DNA of 64,000 nucleotides from Pseudomonas asuensis (lineage in GTDB: Bacteria; Pseudomonadota; Gammaproteobacteria; Pseudomonadales; Pseudomonadaceae), in NCBI RefSeq assembly GCF_014646755.1, contig NZ_BMNW01000001.1, positions 1-64,000 on the forward strand, in the 5' to 3' direction. Within the stretch, counting starts at the first letter, position 1. Every line of letters starts with the position of its first letter. Below, piece after piece: positions 1-9,528 of this stretch. The position numbers and the translations under genes were made by a program. Below the pieces are notes generated by a model. That model had not been told where the DNA came from and did no database searches. It saw only the letters and a list, made by a program, of their open reading frames with translations.

Positions 1-94
1 CCGCTACCATCAGGTCTGGACCTGAACACTACCAGACAGCTAAGTCATTGATTTACAAGACTTTTTGCCGTTCCGTTGCAGCGGAAGTGGGCGC

Positions 95-122
95 ATTATA
101 GGCCTATGAATCAGCAGGTCAA
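95..122 (-). promoter_or_regulatory. Strong sigma70-type promoter reading out of the window
   Basis: On the minus strand there is TTGACC (122-117), a 16-base spacer, then a perfect TATAAT (100-95), followed at once by GCGCCC. The -35 box overlaps the pdxJ stop codon, so transcription would start near position 88 and leave the window to the left. A GC-rich discriminator directly after the -10 box is typical of stringently controlled stable-RNA promoters. The transcribed stretch contains a short inverted repeat (arms TCAGGTC/GACCTGA, about 10-25) and no open frame I can support. Its target gene is outside the window. Confidence 0.65.
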
Positions 123-868
123 GTTTTATTTTGAAGGTAGGCAAATTGAATCAAAGCCCTCATCTCAGCTACCGCCTGCTTAAAGCCTACAAACAAGGCA
201 TGGGCAACGATTGCATGACCGATATTTAGCTCGTTAATACCTGGGATTAAGGCAATTGACTCAACATTATGGTAATGCAATCCATGGCCAGCATTAACTA
301 TCAATCCCCTAGACACTCCTGCTTCCACTCCCTTTCTTATACGCTCAAGCTCAACGGATAAACCATCCTCATTAACAGCATCGGCATATCGCCCAGTATG
401 AAGCTCAATAGCAGGCGCCCCTACTCTCGCAGCGGCTTCTATCTGCTGCTGATCAGCATCAATAAAAAGCGATACCTGACAGCCTACGGATGCAAGCTTA
501 TTAATAGCTTCTTTTACCCGAAGCTCCTGCGCTAGAACATCCAGGCCGCCTTCGGTTGTCAGCTCCTCTCTCCTTTCGGGCACAAGGCAGACGTGTTCAG
601 GCTTGATCTCACAAGCAAAATCCAGCATGGACGGCGTCATAGCGATTTCAAGGTTCATCCGCGTCTGGAGTGCAGCTTTGAAAAGACGAACATCACGCTC
701 TTGAATATGCCGACGATCCTCACGCAAGTGCAGCGTGACTCCATCTGCCCCTGCCTCCTCAGCATCAAGCGCTGCCTTAAGAGGATCGGGATAACGTGTC
801 CCACGTGCCTGACGTAACGTTGCTACATGATCGATGTTTACGCCTAATAAAGGTCGATTAGCAGACAT
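119..868 (-). CDS. pdxJ: Pyridoxine 5'-phosphate synthase PdxJ
   Basis: Condenses 1-deoxy-D-xylulose 5-phosphate with 3-amino-2-oxopropyl phosphate to make pyridoxine 5'-phosphate, the last ring-forming step of the DXP-dependent vitamin B6 pathway in the cytosol. The 249-residue product has the usual length. It carries the family N-terminus [20 protein letters not shown], the [12 protein letters not shown] segment with the active-site His, LEIAMTPSM, and the glycine-rich phosphate loop [13 protein letters not shown] near residue 195. The ATG at 868 is preferred over the GTG one codon upstream. It is the last gene of the rnc-era-recO-pdxJ series, 12 bases after recO. Confidence 0.97.
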   Translation of the reverse strand: MSANRPLLGVNIDHVATLRQARGTRYPDPLKAALDAEEAGADGVTLHLREDRRHIQERDVRLFKAALQTRMNLEIAMTPSMLDFACEIKPEHVCLVPERREELTTEGGLDVLAQELRVKEAINKLASVGCQVSLFIDADQQQIEAAARVGAPAIELHTGRYADAVNEDGLSVELERIRKGVEAGVSRGLIVNAGHGLHYHNVESIALIPGINELNIGHAIVAHALFVGFKQAVAEMRALIQFAYLQNKT

Positions 869-880
869 CACTTTAAATTC

Positions 881-1558
881 TCACTTAAGAAACAGTTCAC
901 GACTAATAAGCGGTTTGCCGCTGAGTAGCGGAGCGTAAGCTTGGCGCATTAGCCGCTTAGCTGACTTAAGCACACCTGCTTCGCTCCAGTCGGCTCCAGA
1001 TAACGCTAGCAATTCACTTCCGTGAAATGCGCCAGGCTGATATGAAGGAATGCACTCAAGCCCTTCATCTGGAGCGAATCGGTAGATGCTTTTTGGATCT
1101 ATTGCGTTTCCGTGACTATCTACTTCTAATGAAAAGCCGTAACCCAGCTCGTCCAGAAACGTCCACTCGAAATTTCTTAGCGGCGGCTCTACATCCTTAC
1201 CAGCGCTTAAGGCAAGCAAGGTATTTGCATACTGATGAAATATTGCAGGGTGCGGCTCTTCAGGCAGCAAAAGACGCACTATTAGCTCATTGAGATAAAG
1301 GCCGCTGAACAAGGCATCTCCGCTTAAGAGAAAGGGTGGAGCCAAAGGCTCTACTCGATGAACCGTCTTAAGCTCGGTACGCCCACGAAATTGGCCTTCA
1401 AATAGCTGAAATAGACGGACAACACTACCAGATTTTCCACGAGCGCCTCGGTAGACCGCTCGAAACCTTCCACGTATTGAAAAAAAGTCTACGAGCGTAC
1501 TACTCTCTCGAAAAGGTCGAGTATGAAGAACAAAGACCTTTTCAGGTTCCTGCATCAA
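881..1558 (-). CDS. recO: DNA repair protein RecO
   Basis: RecO works with RecR and RecF to load RecA on SSB-coated single-stranded DNA in gap repair and homologous recombination. The 225-residue product has the N-terminal OB-fold pattern ([18 protein letters not shown], then RGARGKSGS) and the helical C-terminal half with [20 protein letters not shown], typical of the family. The start overlaps the era stop by 4 bases (ATGA), which indicates translational coupling. A second ATG follows immediately, so the true start may be one codon later. Confidence 0.96.
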   Translation of the reverse strand: MMQEPEKVFVLHTRPFRESSTLVDFFSIRGRFRAVYRGARGKSGSVVRLFQLFEGQFRGRTELKTVHRVEPLAPPFLLSGDALFSGLYLNELIVRLLLPEEPHPAIFHQYANTLLALSAGKDVEPPLRNFEWTFLDELGYGFSLEVDSHGNAIDPKSIYRFAPDEGLECIPSYQPGAFHGSELLALSGADWSEAGVLKSAKRLMRQAYAPLLSGKPLISRELFLK

Positions 1559-2460
1559 AGATCTGCATATCCTAAAGAGCGAAGCGCGCGTTCATCATCT
1601 GACCAACCGCTCTTAACTTTAACCCATAGATTCAACATGACCTTTGAATCGAACAGTACTTCCATGTCCTTACGTGCATCCTGTCCAATTCGCTTGATCC
1701 GCTCGCCAGCATTTCCGATCAGTATTTTTTTCTGACCGTCACGCTCTACCAGAATCAGTGCATGTATATGCAGCACCTTACCCTGTTGTTTGAACTCTTC
1801 AATTTCAACGGTGACTTGGTAAGGTAGCTCAGCGCCCAACTGGCGCATGATTTTTTCTCTTACCAGCTCTGCAGCCAAGAATCGACTGCTGCGATCAGTC
1901 AGCTGATCTTCTGGAAAAAAATGCTCTTCTTCAGGTAAACGCTCTGCTACTAGCTTTTCAAGCGCTTCAAGATTCACACCATTTTGAGCAGAGATAGGAA
2001 TAACTTCCGCCTCAGGCAACTGCTCAGAAAGCCATTTCAATTGAGGGAGAAGTTCCGCTTTGTCCTCCATGCGGTCGGTTTTATTAACCGCCACAATAAC
2101 TGGGCATTTGACATGACGGACCCGCTCAAGAACGAACTCGTCCTCTTCTGTCCAGCGCATACGATCTACTACAAAAATCACTACATCCACATCTTTGAGA
2201 GCCGCAGATGCAGTTTTATTCATATAGCGATTAAGTGCTTTTTGATTTTCTTTGTGGATACCTGGTGTATCGACATAAACCGCTTGAACATCTCCTTCTG
2301 TTTTGATGCCCAACAATGTGTGACGAGTTGTTTGAGGCTTCCGGGATGTAATAGCTAGCTTCTGACCTAAAATATGGTTCAGCAGAGTAGATTTGCCTAC
2401 GTTGGGCCGCCCAACGATAGCAACGTAACCACAACGGGATACCGGTTCAGTCATGGCCAT
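1555..2460 (-). CDS. era: GTPase Era, 16S rRNA-binding
   Basis: Essential GTPase that binds the 3' end of 16S rRNA and assists 30S maturation. 301 residues. G1 is GRPNVGKST (about 17-25), switch I is KPQTTRHT, G3 is DTPG, G4 is NKTD near residue 125, and the C-terminal KH domain contains [11 protein letters not shown]. The ATG at 2460 is supported by TTAGGAG six bases upstream. The first 14 bases overlap the end of rnc, the conserved rnc-era arrangement linking RNase III processing to 30S assembly. The last 4 bases overlap recO. Confidence 0.98.
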   Translation of the reverse strand: MAMTEPVSRCGYVAIVGRPNVGKSTLLNHILGQKLAITSRKPQTTRHTLLGIKTEGDVQAVYVDTPGIHKENQKALNRYMNKTASAALKDVDVVIFVVDRMRWTEEDEFVLERVRHVKCPVIVAVNKTDRMEDKAELLPQLKWLSEQLPEAEVIPISAQNGVNLEALEKLVAERLPEEEHFFPEDQLTDRSSRFLAAELVREKIMRQLGAELPYQVTVEIEEFKQQGKVLHIHALILVERDGQKKILIGNAGERIKRIGQDARKDMEVLFDSKVMLNLWVKVKSGWSDDERALRSLGYADL

Positions 2461-3136
2461 TTTCTACTCCTAAAGCAATTAACGCGGCTGTTGCAGCTAT
2501 TTGTTCAGCAATTCGACGACTAGGCCCTTGGCCACTGGTTTTTTCGCTCAGCATTGATATATCGCATTCAACGAAAAAGACGCGGCAATGAGGCTCACCC
2601 TCGATCGCAACGACATCGTATTTGGGCAACTCACATCCTCGAGCTTGCAAGTATTCCTGAAGACGTGTCTTAGGATCCTTATTAGTATCGACTGGTGTAA
2701 GTTCACGAAGTTGCGGCCCAAGCCAAGCCATAATCCGGTCCCTGGCTGCCTCCATTCCGGCATCCAAATAGATAGCGCCTATGAGCGCTTCCATTGCATC
2801 AGCCAAAATAGACTCGCGGCGAAAACCACCACTTTTTAGTTCACCCGAACCCAACCGGAGGTAATCTCCAATCTCAAAGCTACGAGCCAGTACAGCCAAC
2901 GTTTCCCCTTTCACTAGCCTTGCTCGCAAGCGAGAAAGCTGACCTTCACGAGCCTGAGGAAAGTATTGATAGAGCGCTTCACCAATTACGAAATTGAGAA
3001 TGGCGTCTCCTAGAAACTCAAGACGCTCATTGTTCTTGCTGGCGAAGCTGCGGTGAGTGAGAGCCAGAACCATTTGGCCCTGGTCTTTAAAGGTGTAACC
3101 GAGCCGACGCTCGAGACGATCTAAGGGTGAATTCAC
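2447..3136 (-). CDS. rnc: Ribonuclease III
   Basis: Double-strand-specific endoribonuclease that processes rRNA precursors and structured mRNAs. 229 residues. The signature [20 protein letters not shown] lies near residues 36-55 and supplies the acidic Mg2+ ligands. [15 protein letters not shown] follows near 112-126. A C-terminal double-stranded RNA-binding domain begins at [14 protein letters not shown]. The gene overlaps DUF4845 upstream by 4 bases and era downstream by 14, so it sits in a tightly coupled operon with lepB. Confidence 0.98.
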   Translation of the reverse strand: MNSPLDRLERRLGYTFKDQGQMVLALTHRSFASKNNERLEFLGDAILNFVIGEALYQYFPQAREGQLSRLRARLVKGETLAVLARSFEIGDYLRLGSGELKSGGFRRESILADAMEALIGAIYLDAGMEAARDRIMAWLGPQLRELTPVDTNKDPKTRLQEYLQARGCELPKYDVVAIEGEPHCRVFFVECDISMLSEKTSGQGPSRRIAEQIAATAALIALGVENGHD

Positions 3137-3510
3137 GGGATACTTATACGGTAGTCGCGTTCAAAATGAACCACTAGATCAATATTACGAATCAAGGGCT
3201 CACGTTTTTCATAATTCAGGTGGATGAGAAATCTATTGTCCTCAGTCTTTACCTGCATGGCTTTATTAAGCTCAATATCGTTAATGCTATTGACCTGCAT
3301 ACCCTTGCTTACGTACGAATACACATCGGGCACGCTGCGAATGTTCATGGCTTTCTCATTCTCTATGGATGTGATGATTTTGGTCATCGCCTGATAATCC
3401 AGATAATGAGGAATTAGCTTGAAAGCTGTGCTTGCCAAGAAGGCAATGATGCACAGCATCAACAGCCAGCCTATGAAGGAAAGTCCTTTTTGCCTGTGCG
3501 ACATAGACAT
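3133..3510 (-). CDS. DUF4845 small membrane-anchored protein
   Basis: 125 residues. A short basic N-terminus (MSMSHRQKG) precedes one hydrophobic segment at about 9-27 ([19 protein letters not shown]). The rest is a soluble domain of about 95 residues, probably periplasmic. This matches the DUF4845 family that usually sits between lepB and rnc in gammaproteobacteria. No function is established that I know of. AAGGA lies seven bases upstream of the ATG at 3510. The gene overlaps rnc by 4 bases and follows lepB by 13, so it is co-expressed with both. A role near the signal peptidase is only a guess from position. Confidence 0.9.
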   Translation of the reverse strand: MSMSHRQKGLSFIGWLLMLCIIAFLASTAFKLIPHYLDYQAMTKIITSIENEKAMNIRSVPDVYSYVSKGMQVNSINDIELNKAMQVKTEDNRFLIHLNYEKREPLIRNIDLVVHFERDYRISIP

Positions 3511-3523
3511 GACGCATTCCTTT

Positions 3524-4378
3524 TTAATGAATGATCCCTACACGGGAAAAGTTAGGTAGATTCTTAACTTTTGGATCCGGCCAGCTCATCCAGACGGCAA
3601 ACGCTTTGCCCACGATATTTTTGTCAGGAACCATGCCGAGCAGCTCGTGAGGAATGCCCGGGTCGTTCCAATAGCGACTGTCATTAGAGTTATCACGGTT
3701 GTCACCCATCATGAAGTAGTGACCAGCCGGTATCGACCACTGACTATCAGCCGGCAAGTTATAGCGCGTCATTTCCTCACGGATAACGTGCTCTACCTGA
3801 CCTAACTTTTCCTTATATAGCTTTGCACTGCCTAAAGAGCCTGGCTCCTCTCCGATCAGCTGTTTAGAAACCAGTTGGCCATTAACAAAAAGCTGCTTAT
3901 CAGGAGTATAGCGAATGGTGTCACCCGGCAAGCCAATGACGCGCTTGATGTAATTGACGGATGGATCACTGGGATAGCGAAACACCATGACATCGCCACG
4001 CTGCGGATCCCCAACTGGAATAACCTTGGTATCGATCACCGGCAAACGAATCCCATAAGCGAATTTGTTTACGAGGATAAAGTCGCCTACTTCCAATGTA
4101 GGTTTCATTGAGCCCGAAGGAATCTGAAAAGGCTCTACCAGAAAAGATCGCAAGATTAGAACGATGGCAAGCACAGGAAAGAAAGATTTACCGTACTCAA
4201 TCAGCAGTGGCTCTTTTTTCAAGTTATCCAAAGCAACTGGATCGGGCTCGGTAACCTGCCCTTCGTATGTCGCAATTCTGGTGCGGCGGCGCGGCGCCAG
4301 AAAGATAAGATCAAACAGTGCCAAACCACCACACACTGCGACAGCGATAACCAAAAGCAAAGGAAAATTGAATGACAT
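3524..4378 (-). CDS. lepB: Signal peptidase I LepB
   Basis: Inner-membrane serine protease that removes signal peptides from secreted preproteins. From the ATG at 4378 the product is 284 residues, with two N-terminal membrane segments (about 4-27 and 66-82). The catalytic Ser90 is in IPSGSMKPTLEVGD and the general base Lys145 in YIKRVIGLPGD, at the same positions I recall for the E. coli enzyme. Box E is GDNRDNSNDSRYW. An upstream in-frame extension exists, but it runs back into lepA, and the ATG four bases after the lepA stop begins a normal first membrane segment. Co-transcription with lepA is certain from the spacing. Confidence 0.97.
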   Translation of the reverse strand: MSFNFPLLLVIAVAVCGGLALFDLIFLAPRRRTRIATYEGQVTEPDPVALDNLKKEPLLIEYGKSFFPVLAIVLILRSFLVEPFQIPSGSMKPTLEVGDFILVNKFAYGIRLPVIDTKVIPVGDPQRGDVMVFRYPSDPSVNYIKRVIGLPGDTIRYTPDKQLFVNGQLVSKQLIGEEPGSLGSAKLYKEKLGQVEHVIREEMTRYNLPADSQWSIPAGHYFMMGDNRDNSNDSRYWNDPGIPHELLGMVPDKNIVGKAFAVWMSWPDPKVKNLPNFSRVGIIH

Positions 4379-4382
4379 ATTC

Positions 4383-6182
4383 TCAGCTATCCACCTTAAG
4401 TACAGCCAGGAAGGCCTCTTGTGGAATTTCCACACTACCCACCTGCTTCATGCGCTTCTTACCTGCTTTCTGCTTTTCCAGCAATTTGCGCTTACGAGAA
4501 ACGTCACCACCGTAACACTTAGCCAATACGTTCTTACGTAATGCTTTAACAGTAGTCCGCGCTACAATTTGCCCACCAATAGCCGCCTGAATTGCTACAT
4601 CAAACATTTGGCGCGGAATCAGCTCTTTCATCTTTTCTGTTAGAGCGCGGCCCTTGTGATGGGCCTTATCACGATGAACAATCAATGCCAGTGCATCGAC
4701 CTTTTCACCGTTGATAAGAACATCAAGCTTGACCAAGTTAGCAGTCTCAAAACGATCGAAACTGTAGTCCAGCGAAGCATAGCCACGGCTAACCGACTTG
4801 AGGCGATCGAAAAAGTCCAAGACCACTTCATTCATAGGCAGATCATAGCTAACCTGGACCTGGCTGCTAAGGAACTGCATATCTCGCTGTACACCCCGCT
4901 TTTCAATACACAGGGTTATGACGTTGCCCAAGTGCTCTTGAGGCACAAGAATATTGGCACGCACAATCGGCTCACGCATTTCTGCAATAGAAGCAAGATC
5001 AGGCAGTTTTGAAGGATTGTCGACGTATACGGTTTCGCCACTCTTAACTACGACTTCAAACACCACAGTGGGCGCGGTCGTAATCAGGTCAAGATCATAC
5101 TCGCGCTCCAGACGCTCCTGGATGATCTCCATATGGAGCATACCCAAGAAACCGCAGCGAAAGCCGAAGCCCAACGCTTCCGAGCTTTCGGGCTCATACT
5201 GCAATGAGGCATCGTTAAGCGTTAGCTTTTGTAGCGCTTCACGGAAGTCTTCAAAATCATCCGAACTGACCGGGAACAGGCCAGCATAAACCTGTGGCTT
5301 AACCTTTTGGAACCCAGGCAGCATTTCTACATCAGGTGTATTTGAGAGCGTCAGTGTGTCACCTACTGGCGCGCCAAGGATTTCCTTGATGCCTGCAATG
5401 ATAAAGCCTACTTCGCCTGCCTTAAGGTCCTTCATCTCAGTATGTTTGGGTGTAAAAACACCCACGCTATCTACCTGATGTATCTTGCCAGTAGATTTTA
5501 CCAAGATCTTGTCGCCCTTCTTTACGCGTCCGTGCTTAACGCGCACTAAAGAGACTACACCCAAGTAGTTATCAAACCAGGAGTCAATGATGAGCGCCTG
5601 CAAAGGCGCCTCGATCTCGCCCTCCGGGGGAGGGATCACTTTTACCAAGCGCTCCAACACATCAATAACACCCATGCCGCTCTTGGCACTACACGGCACG
5701 GCATCAGTGGCATCGATACCAATAATGTGTTCAATCTCGGCCTTAACGCGCTCAGGCTCGGACTGAGGCAAGTCCATTTTGTTAAGCACAGGCATCACTT
5801 CGAGGCCCTGCTCAATGGCCGTGTAGCAGTTAGCTACCGATTGAGCCTCAACCCCTTGGGCCGCATCAACAACCAGTAGGGCACCTTCACAGGCAGCTAG
5901 GGAACGGCTTACCTCATAGGTGAAATCGACATGTCCTGGAGTATCAATGAAGTTGAGCTGGTAGGTCTTACCATCCTGGGCTTTGTAGTGCAGCGTCACA
6001 CTGTGAGCCTTAATGGTAATTCCGCGCTCGCGCTCGAGGTCCATGGAGTCCAGTACCTGGGCTTCCATTTCGCGGTCGGACAGGCCGCCGCACATTTGAA
6101 TAAAGCGGTCGGCTAACGTCGACTTGCCATGGTCAATGTGGGCAATGATGGAAAAGTTACGGATATGACTGAGGTCACTCAC
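4383..6182 (-). CDS. lepA: Elongation factor 4 (LepA), ribosomal back-translocase
   Basis: Translational GTPase that remodels stalled or mistranslocated ribosomes and also affects initiation and 30S assembly. 599 residues. G1 is AHIDHGKST (about 14-22), the switch region is [13 protein letters not shown]3 is DTPGHVDF, and G4 is NKMD. Domains II, III and V follow, and the LepA-specific C-terminal domain ends in the basic stretch [19 protein letters not shown]. The start is GTG with a weak ribosome-binding site, which suggests modest expression. It is the first gene after the hairpin downstream of mucD and is followed by lepB after four bases. Confidence 0.98.
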   Translation of the reverse strand: MSDLSHIRNFSIIAHIDHGKSTLADRFIQMCGGLSDREMEAQVLDSMDLERERGITIKAHSVTLHYKAQDGKTYQLNFIDTPGHVDFTYEVSRSLAACEGALLVVDAAQGVEAQSVANCYTAIEQGLEVMPVLNKMDLPQSEPERVKAEIEHIIGIDATDAVPCSAKSGMGVIDVLERLVKVIPPPEGEIEAPLQALIIDSWFDNYLGVVSLVRVKHGRVKKGDKILVKSTGKIHQVDSVGVFTPKHTEMKDLKAGEVGFIIAGIKEILGAPVGDTLTLSNTPDVEMLPGFQKVKPQVYAGLFPVSSDDFEDFREALQKLTLNDASLQYEPESSEALGFGFRCGFLGMLHMEIIQERLEREYDLDLITTAPTVVFEVVVKSGETVYVDNPSKLPDLASIAEMREPIVRANILVPQEHLGNVITLCIEKRGVQRDMQFLSSQVQVSYDLPMNEVVLDFFDRLKSVSRGYASLDYSFDRFETANLVKLDVLINGEKVDALALIVHRDKAHHKGRALTEKMKELIPRQMFDVAIQAAIGGQIVARTTVKALRKNVLAKCYGGDVSRKRKLLEKQKAGKKRMKQVGSVEIPQEAFLAVLKVDS

Positions 6183-6287
6183 GGATCAACACTCGAAAGG
6201 CCAGCAGCGGAATGCCCGCTGGAAAAAATAGCCTGGGAGTTTACCCGATAGTATGGAAACCCGTCACGCACGGACTTACATAAGGTA

Positions 6288-6318
6288 ATAAGGCGAGGTA
6301 TTTCTACCTCGCCTTATC
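6288..6318 (-). terminator. Hairpin terminator after mucD
   Basis: Perfect inverted repeat AAGGCGAGGTA/TACCTCGCCTT with a 4-base loop, starting five bases past the mucD stop. The 3' side on the minus strand has a weak T-rich tail (TTATTACC). It would end or attenuate the rpoE-muc transcript before lepA, so lepA probably has its own promoter in the remaining 100 bases. Confidence 0.75.
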
Positions 6319-6322
6319 GGCC

Positions 6323-7738
6323 TTACTTCGGCAGCCTAAAGGTAATAAAACTGGCTCGACCGTCACGCATGACACGCATGGAAATGGACTTGTCAGCAGG
6401 TAATTTCTTGACTGTATCCTGGAACTGGCGCGCCGATACAACAGGCTGATTATTCAAATGAGTAATCACGTCACCCGGCCTCAGACCAATCATGGCAGCC
6501 GGACCGTCCGTTACCTGCTTGATCACTATACCGCTTTGCAATTGAAGGCTTTTCTTCTGATCGTCAGTCAGCTCAGCAACGGCGATCCCCATTCGATTGC
6601 TGCTACGTTCAGCACCAGGCTGACCTGATGCGGCAATGGAATCATCATCAGGCATATCGCCGACTTTAACCGATACTGTCTTGCGAGCACCCTCACGTAC
6701 GATATTCATTTCAGCAGCACTGTCAGGCTTCAAATTGCCAATGAGATGTGGAAGATCGGCCGACTGAATGATCTGCTGTCCGTTCACTGAAAGGATGACA
6801 TCTCCAACCTTCAAACCACTTTTAGCTGCTGGTCCGTTCTCCAAAACCTGGGCGATTAGAGCGCCTGCTGGCTTCTCTAAGCCGAAAGACTCGGCTAGGT
6901 CTTTATCTACCTCTTGGATGACAACGCCCAACCAACCACGGGTAACCTTACCCTCTGTACGCAGCTGATTAGCCACATTCATGGCAACATCAATCGGAAT
7001 GGCAAAAGACAATCCCATAAAGCCACCCGAACGCGTAAATATCTGAGAGTTAATGCCGACGACCTCACCACTAAGGTTAAACAGCGGACCGCCAGAATTA
7101 CCCGGATTGATAGCTACATCAGTTTGGATAAAAGGAACATAATTCTCGTTTGGCAAACTACGCCCTTTGGCGCTAACAATCCCTGCCGTTACAGAATGAT
7201 CGAACCCGAAAGGTGAGCCAATAGCCAATACCCACTCACCCACCTTGAGCTTTTCGGAGTTACCTAATTTAACAATTGGAAGATCCTTGGCATCAATCTT
7301 TAACAATGCCACATCCGTGCGCGGATCAGCGCCAATCAACTTGGCAGTGTGATCACTTCTATCAGAGAGACGCACAATAATCTCGTCTGCATCAGCTACC
7401 ACATGGTTATTCGTTAACACATAACCATCAGCCGAAATAATAAAGCCAGATCCTAAAGACTGAGCCTCACGCTGACGACTATCTGGCCCCTGGGGCATCT
7501 GGGGAATACTACGCTCGAAAAATTCGCGAATACCTGGTGGCAGTCCTTCAAGATCAGGCATGGACATAGTGCCGCCACGGCGGGTCGGCAGGTTTTGGCG
7601 AGTACTGATATTAACGACAGCAGGGCTTGCCGATTCTACCAACGATGTAAAATCAGGAAGATTCGCATGGGCTACTAGCGATACACCTAGCGCCCAAGCC
7701 GCCATCAAGGCTACCAGGTAATGTTTAAACATTCGCAT
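6323..7738 (-). CDS. mucD: Periplasmic serine protease MucD (DegP/HtrA type)
   Basis: DegP-like protease and chaperone that clears misfolded envelope proteins and thereby limits AlgU activation. 471 residues. An N-terminal signal peptide (about 1-25, ending AHA) is followed by the trypsin-like domain with the triad His112 (LTNNHVVAD), Asp142 (PRTDVALLKI) and Ser215 (NPGNSGGPLF). Two PDZ domains follow, about 265-355 and 380-465 (for example GWLGVVIQEVDKDLAESFGL). Unlike the close spacing of rpoE, mucA and mucB, a 211-base gap with a hairpin separates it from mucB, so it may be partly independently expressed. mucC is absent. Confidence 0.97.
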   Translation of the reverse strand: MRMFKHYLVALMAAWALGVSLVAHANLPDFTSLVESASPAVVNISTRQNLPTRRGGTMSMPDLEGLPPGIREFFERSIPQMPQGPDSRQREAQSLGSGFIISADGYVLTNNHVVADADEIIVRLSDRSDHTAKLIGADPRTDVALLKIDAKDLPIVKLGNSEKLKVGEWVLAIGSPFGFDHSVTAGIVSAKGRSLPNENYVPFIQTDVAINPGNSGGPLFNLSGEVVGINSQIFTRSGGFMGLSFAIPIDVAMNVANQLRTEGKVTRGWLGVVIQEVDKDLAESFGLEKPAGALIAQVLENGPAAKSGLKVGDVILSVNGQQIIQSADLPHLIGNLKPDSAAEMNIVREGARKTVSVKVGDMPDDDSIAASGQPGAERSSNRMGIAVAELTDDQKKSLQLQSGIVIKQVTDGPAAMIGLRPGDVITHLNNQPVVSARQFQDTVKKLPADKSISMRVMRDGRASFITFRLPK

Positions 7739-7893
7739 GAAATACAGCTCCCGTTCTTTCAGGGGACAGACAGATAGTGCTAATAGTTAGCTTTCACCAA
7801 GCAATGGCACAGTAACCATCACATTTCTACTTCCGGCAGCAAACAAGCCGCCGCAAAAGAGTCGTTTGACGAAATAACATAGAAAAGCTGAAT

Positions 7894-7926
7894 GTTTCCT
7901 GATACGAGTTATGAGTATCAGGAAAC
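7894..7926. repeat. 12-bp perfect inverted repeat between mucB and mucD
   Basis: Arms GTTTCCTGATAC and GTATCAGGAAAC are separated by 9 bases (GAGTTATGA). The repeat starts 24 bases past the mucB stop. The stem is strong but no T-run follows on either strand, so it is not a canonical intrinsic terminator. It could be an mRNA-stabilising or attenuating stem that lowers mucD relative to rpoE-mucA-mucB, or a binding site for a dimeric regulator. Confidence 0.7.
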
Positions 7927-7949
7927 ACGTCTATCCTAGCGGTATAGAC

Positions 7950-8882
7950 TTAGTCTGGCCGTACAGATAAGGCGATGCGTTCAGCTGTACCCGCTGGGAT
8001 TTCACCAACAACAGTAATCAATACATCTTTGTCTGATGGATTGATACGCTTGGATACGACACTGGTAGGACCGAACTGGTTTCGGCTATCAGCTGTAGCA
8101 GTTTGGCTATCGGAGTCAACAAATACTGAGAAGTTACTTAGGCCGTCACTATACAGAAGGTACTGTACAGGCCTCCCTTCTCCACCCGCTTGCCAACTTT
8201 TCAATGATCGAATTCGCTCAAAGCCAGAGGGAAGCCAAGAGGCTCTCCACGTAGCCTGATCCACATGACTTATTTCTTCGGCCTCTACTCTAGGAGCACA
8301 ATCTGCTTTGGAAGCAAGTTCCTCAGCACTTGACGAAAGCGATGAATAAGTAATGTACTGCAATCTTTCTAAAGCATTGCCTTTCTGATCAAAAGTAGTC
8401 GACTTAAGCATTTGCCCGGTCGATTTACTTAACTGCATCTCATAAGCGTATCGATAGGGATCTTTAGGCATAAAGGCAACAACATCTGTCGCGTTGTCTG
8501 CAACACGAGACTCACCGAGATGCTTGATTGTATAGCCTTTATTGATCTGCTCAGGCTTTAATTTAGGGGCAAGTGTCTTTGCCACATCAGCCTGATCATC
8601 TGCCGAGGTACTGCAAACGATACGATTATTATCGCGCACTACCTCATAAGGAGTACCGTCAAGTCGATAAAGACGTTCTTTAACATCTCCATTTGAATCG
8701 ACTTTTCTGGCTATATGATGGGAGGTCAAATGCCCATTGCTTTCATAAATAAAAGCACCTTGGGAATTGACCTTGTCACTGATTGAAAGCTTATTCAACC
8801 AATCCATTGATTCGACGGCTTGCGCTGATTGAGTCATCAGCAACAAGCCGCCTATTCCATATATAACTGGAGCAAACCGCAT
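7950..8882 (-). CDS. mucB: Sigma-E regulatory protein MucB/RseB
   Basis: Periplasmic protein that binds the C-terminal domain of the anti-sigma factor MucA and shields it from AlgW/DegS-type cleavage; lipid ligands release it. 310 residues with a cleavable signal peptide (about 1-22, ending SAQA). The large N-terminal LolA-like domain begins MDWLNKLSISDKVNSQGAFI and contains RLYRLDGTPYEVVRDNNR. A smaller C-terminal domain begins near residue 215 (ATWRASWLPSGFERI). It starts 18 bases after mucA and lies in the same operon. Confidence 0.97.
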   Translation of the reverse strand: MRFAPVIYGIGGLLLMTQSAQAVESMDWLNKLSISDKVNSQGAFIYESNGHLTSHHIARKVDSNGDVKERLYRLDGTPYEVVRDNNRIVCSTSADDQADVAKTLAPKLKPEQINKGYTIKHLGESRVADNATDVVAFMPKDPYRYAYEMQLSKSTGQMLKSTTFDQKGNALERLQYITYSSLSSSAEELASKADCAPRVEAEEISHVDQATWRASWLPSGFERIRSLKSWQAGGEGRPVQYLLYSDGLSNFSVFVDSDSQTATADSRNQFGPTSVVSKRINPSDKDVLITVVGEIPAGTAERIALSVRPD

Positions 8883-8900
8883 GCTCTTCCTTATCAGGTA

Positions 8901-9497
8901 TTAACGAGTTTCTGCGTTAGCACCACGTGCATAGGGAAGCGCGGAACCTTCAACGCTGTTAAAAGTAGCTTGCTGTGCGTGCTGACGAATATAGCCAGGC
9001 AACTGAGAGTCAGCCGCTGCTGAATTAGCCGCTTTAGACTCAGCGCTCTGAGCACTTTCTTCACTGTAATTAGCCAACACTGCCGGGCTTTGCACCTGCG
9101 GTATGCTAATAGGTGCCGGTGCTTGCTGTGCCATCTGCTGAGTAGCATCTTCCTGGTTATACAAGCGCACGCCTGCTAACACAGCTACCGTAACAGAAGC
9201 AGCAACAGCTACTCGACTAATTGCACTCCAACGGCTCACTTTAGGCTTAACAGAGGCAGCCGGAGTAGTCACTGGCGCTTCTTCGTTAGCCAACGCAGCA
9301 GATACTGCTGATGCAATATCAAGCTTTGGCATAATGGGCTCGTTGCGAATGACTGCGCGAGCCATTGCATAACGGGACCATGTAGCACGGAGTTCAGGGT
9401 CCTCGCTTGTTGCAGCAAGTATACGTCTGACTTCCAATTCGTCCGCTTCGTTATCCATAACAGCGGACAGTGATTCCAGCAGAGCTTCACGATTCAT
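8901..9497 (-). CDS. mucA: Anti-sigma factor MucA
   Basis: Inner-membrane anti-sigma factor that holds AlgU inactive until proteolysed on envelope stress. From the ATG at 9497 (GAGAGG upstream) it is 198 residues. The cytoplasmic AlgU-binding domain (1-90) begins MNREALLESLSAVMDNEADE. One membrane helix spans about 94-110 (SRVAVAASVTVAVLAGV), and a polar, Ala/Gln/Ser-rich periplasmic domain follows. The reading frame is intact, so this is not a constitutively mucoid mucA allele. The in-frame upstream extension to 9581 overlaps the end of rpoE and is not used. Confidence 0.97.
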   Translation of the reverse strand: MNREALLESLSAVMDNEADELEVRRILAATSEDPELRATWSRYAMARAVIRNEPIMPKLDIASAVSAALANEEAPVTTPAASVKPKVSRWSAISRVAVAASVTVAVLAGVRLYNQEDATQQMAQQAPAPISIPQVQSPAVLANYSEESAQSAESKAANSAAADSQLPGYIRQHAQQATFNSVEGSALPYARGANAETR

Positions 9498-9528
9498 ATC
9501 AACCTCTCTCATAGCTGTCGCCGCTGTC

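Noticed and set aside
1-118. A tRNA or rRNA gene at the left edge
   Set aside because: No cloverleaf, anticodon arm or CCA end can be drawn. Only a promoter and short stems are seen; the RNA, if any, lies outside.
4379-4435. N-terminal extension of LepB
   Set aside because: It lies inside the end of lepA and lacks a ribosome site. The ATG at 4378 gives the usual N-terminal membrane segment.
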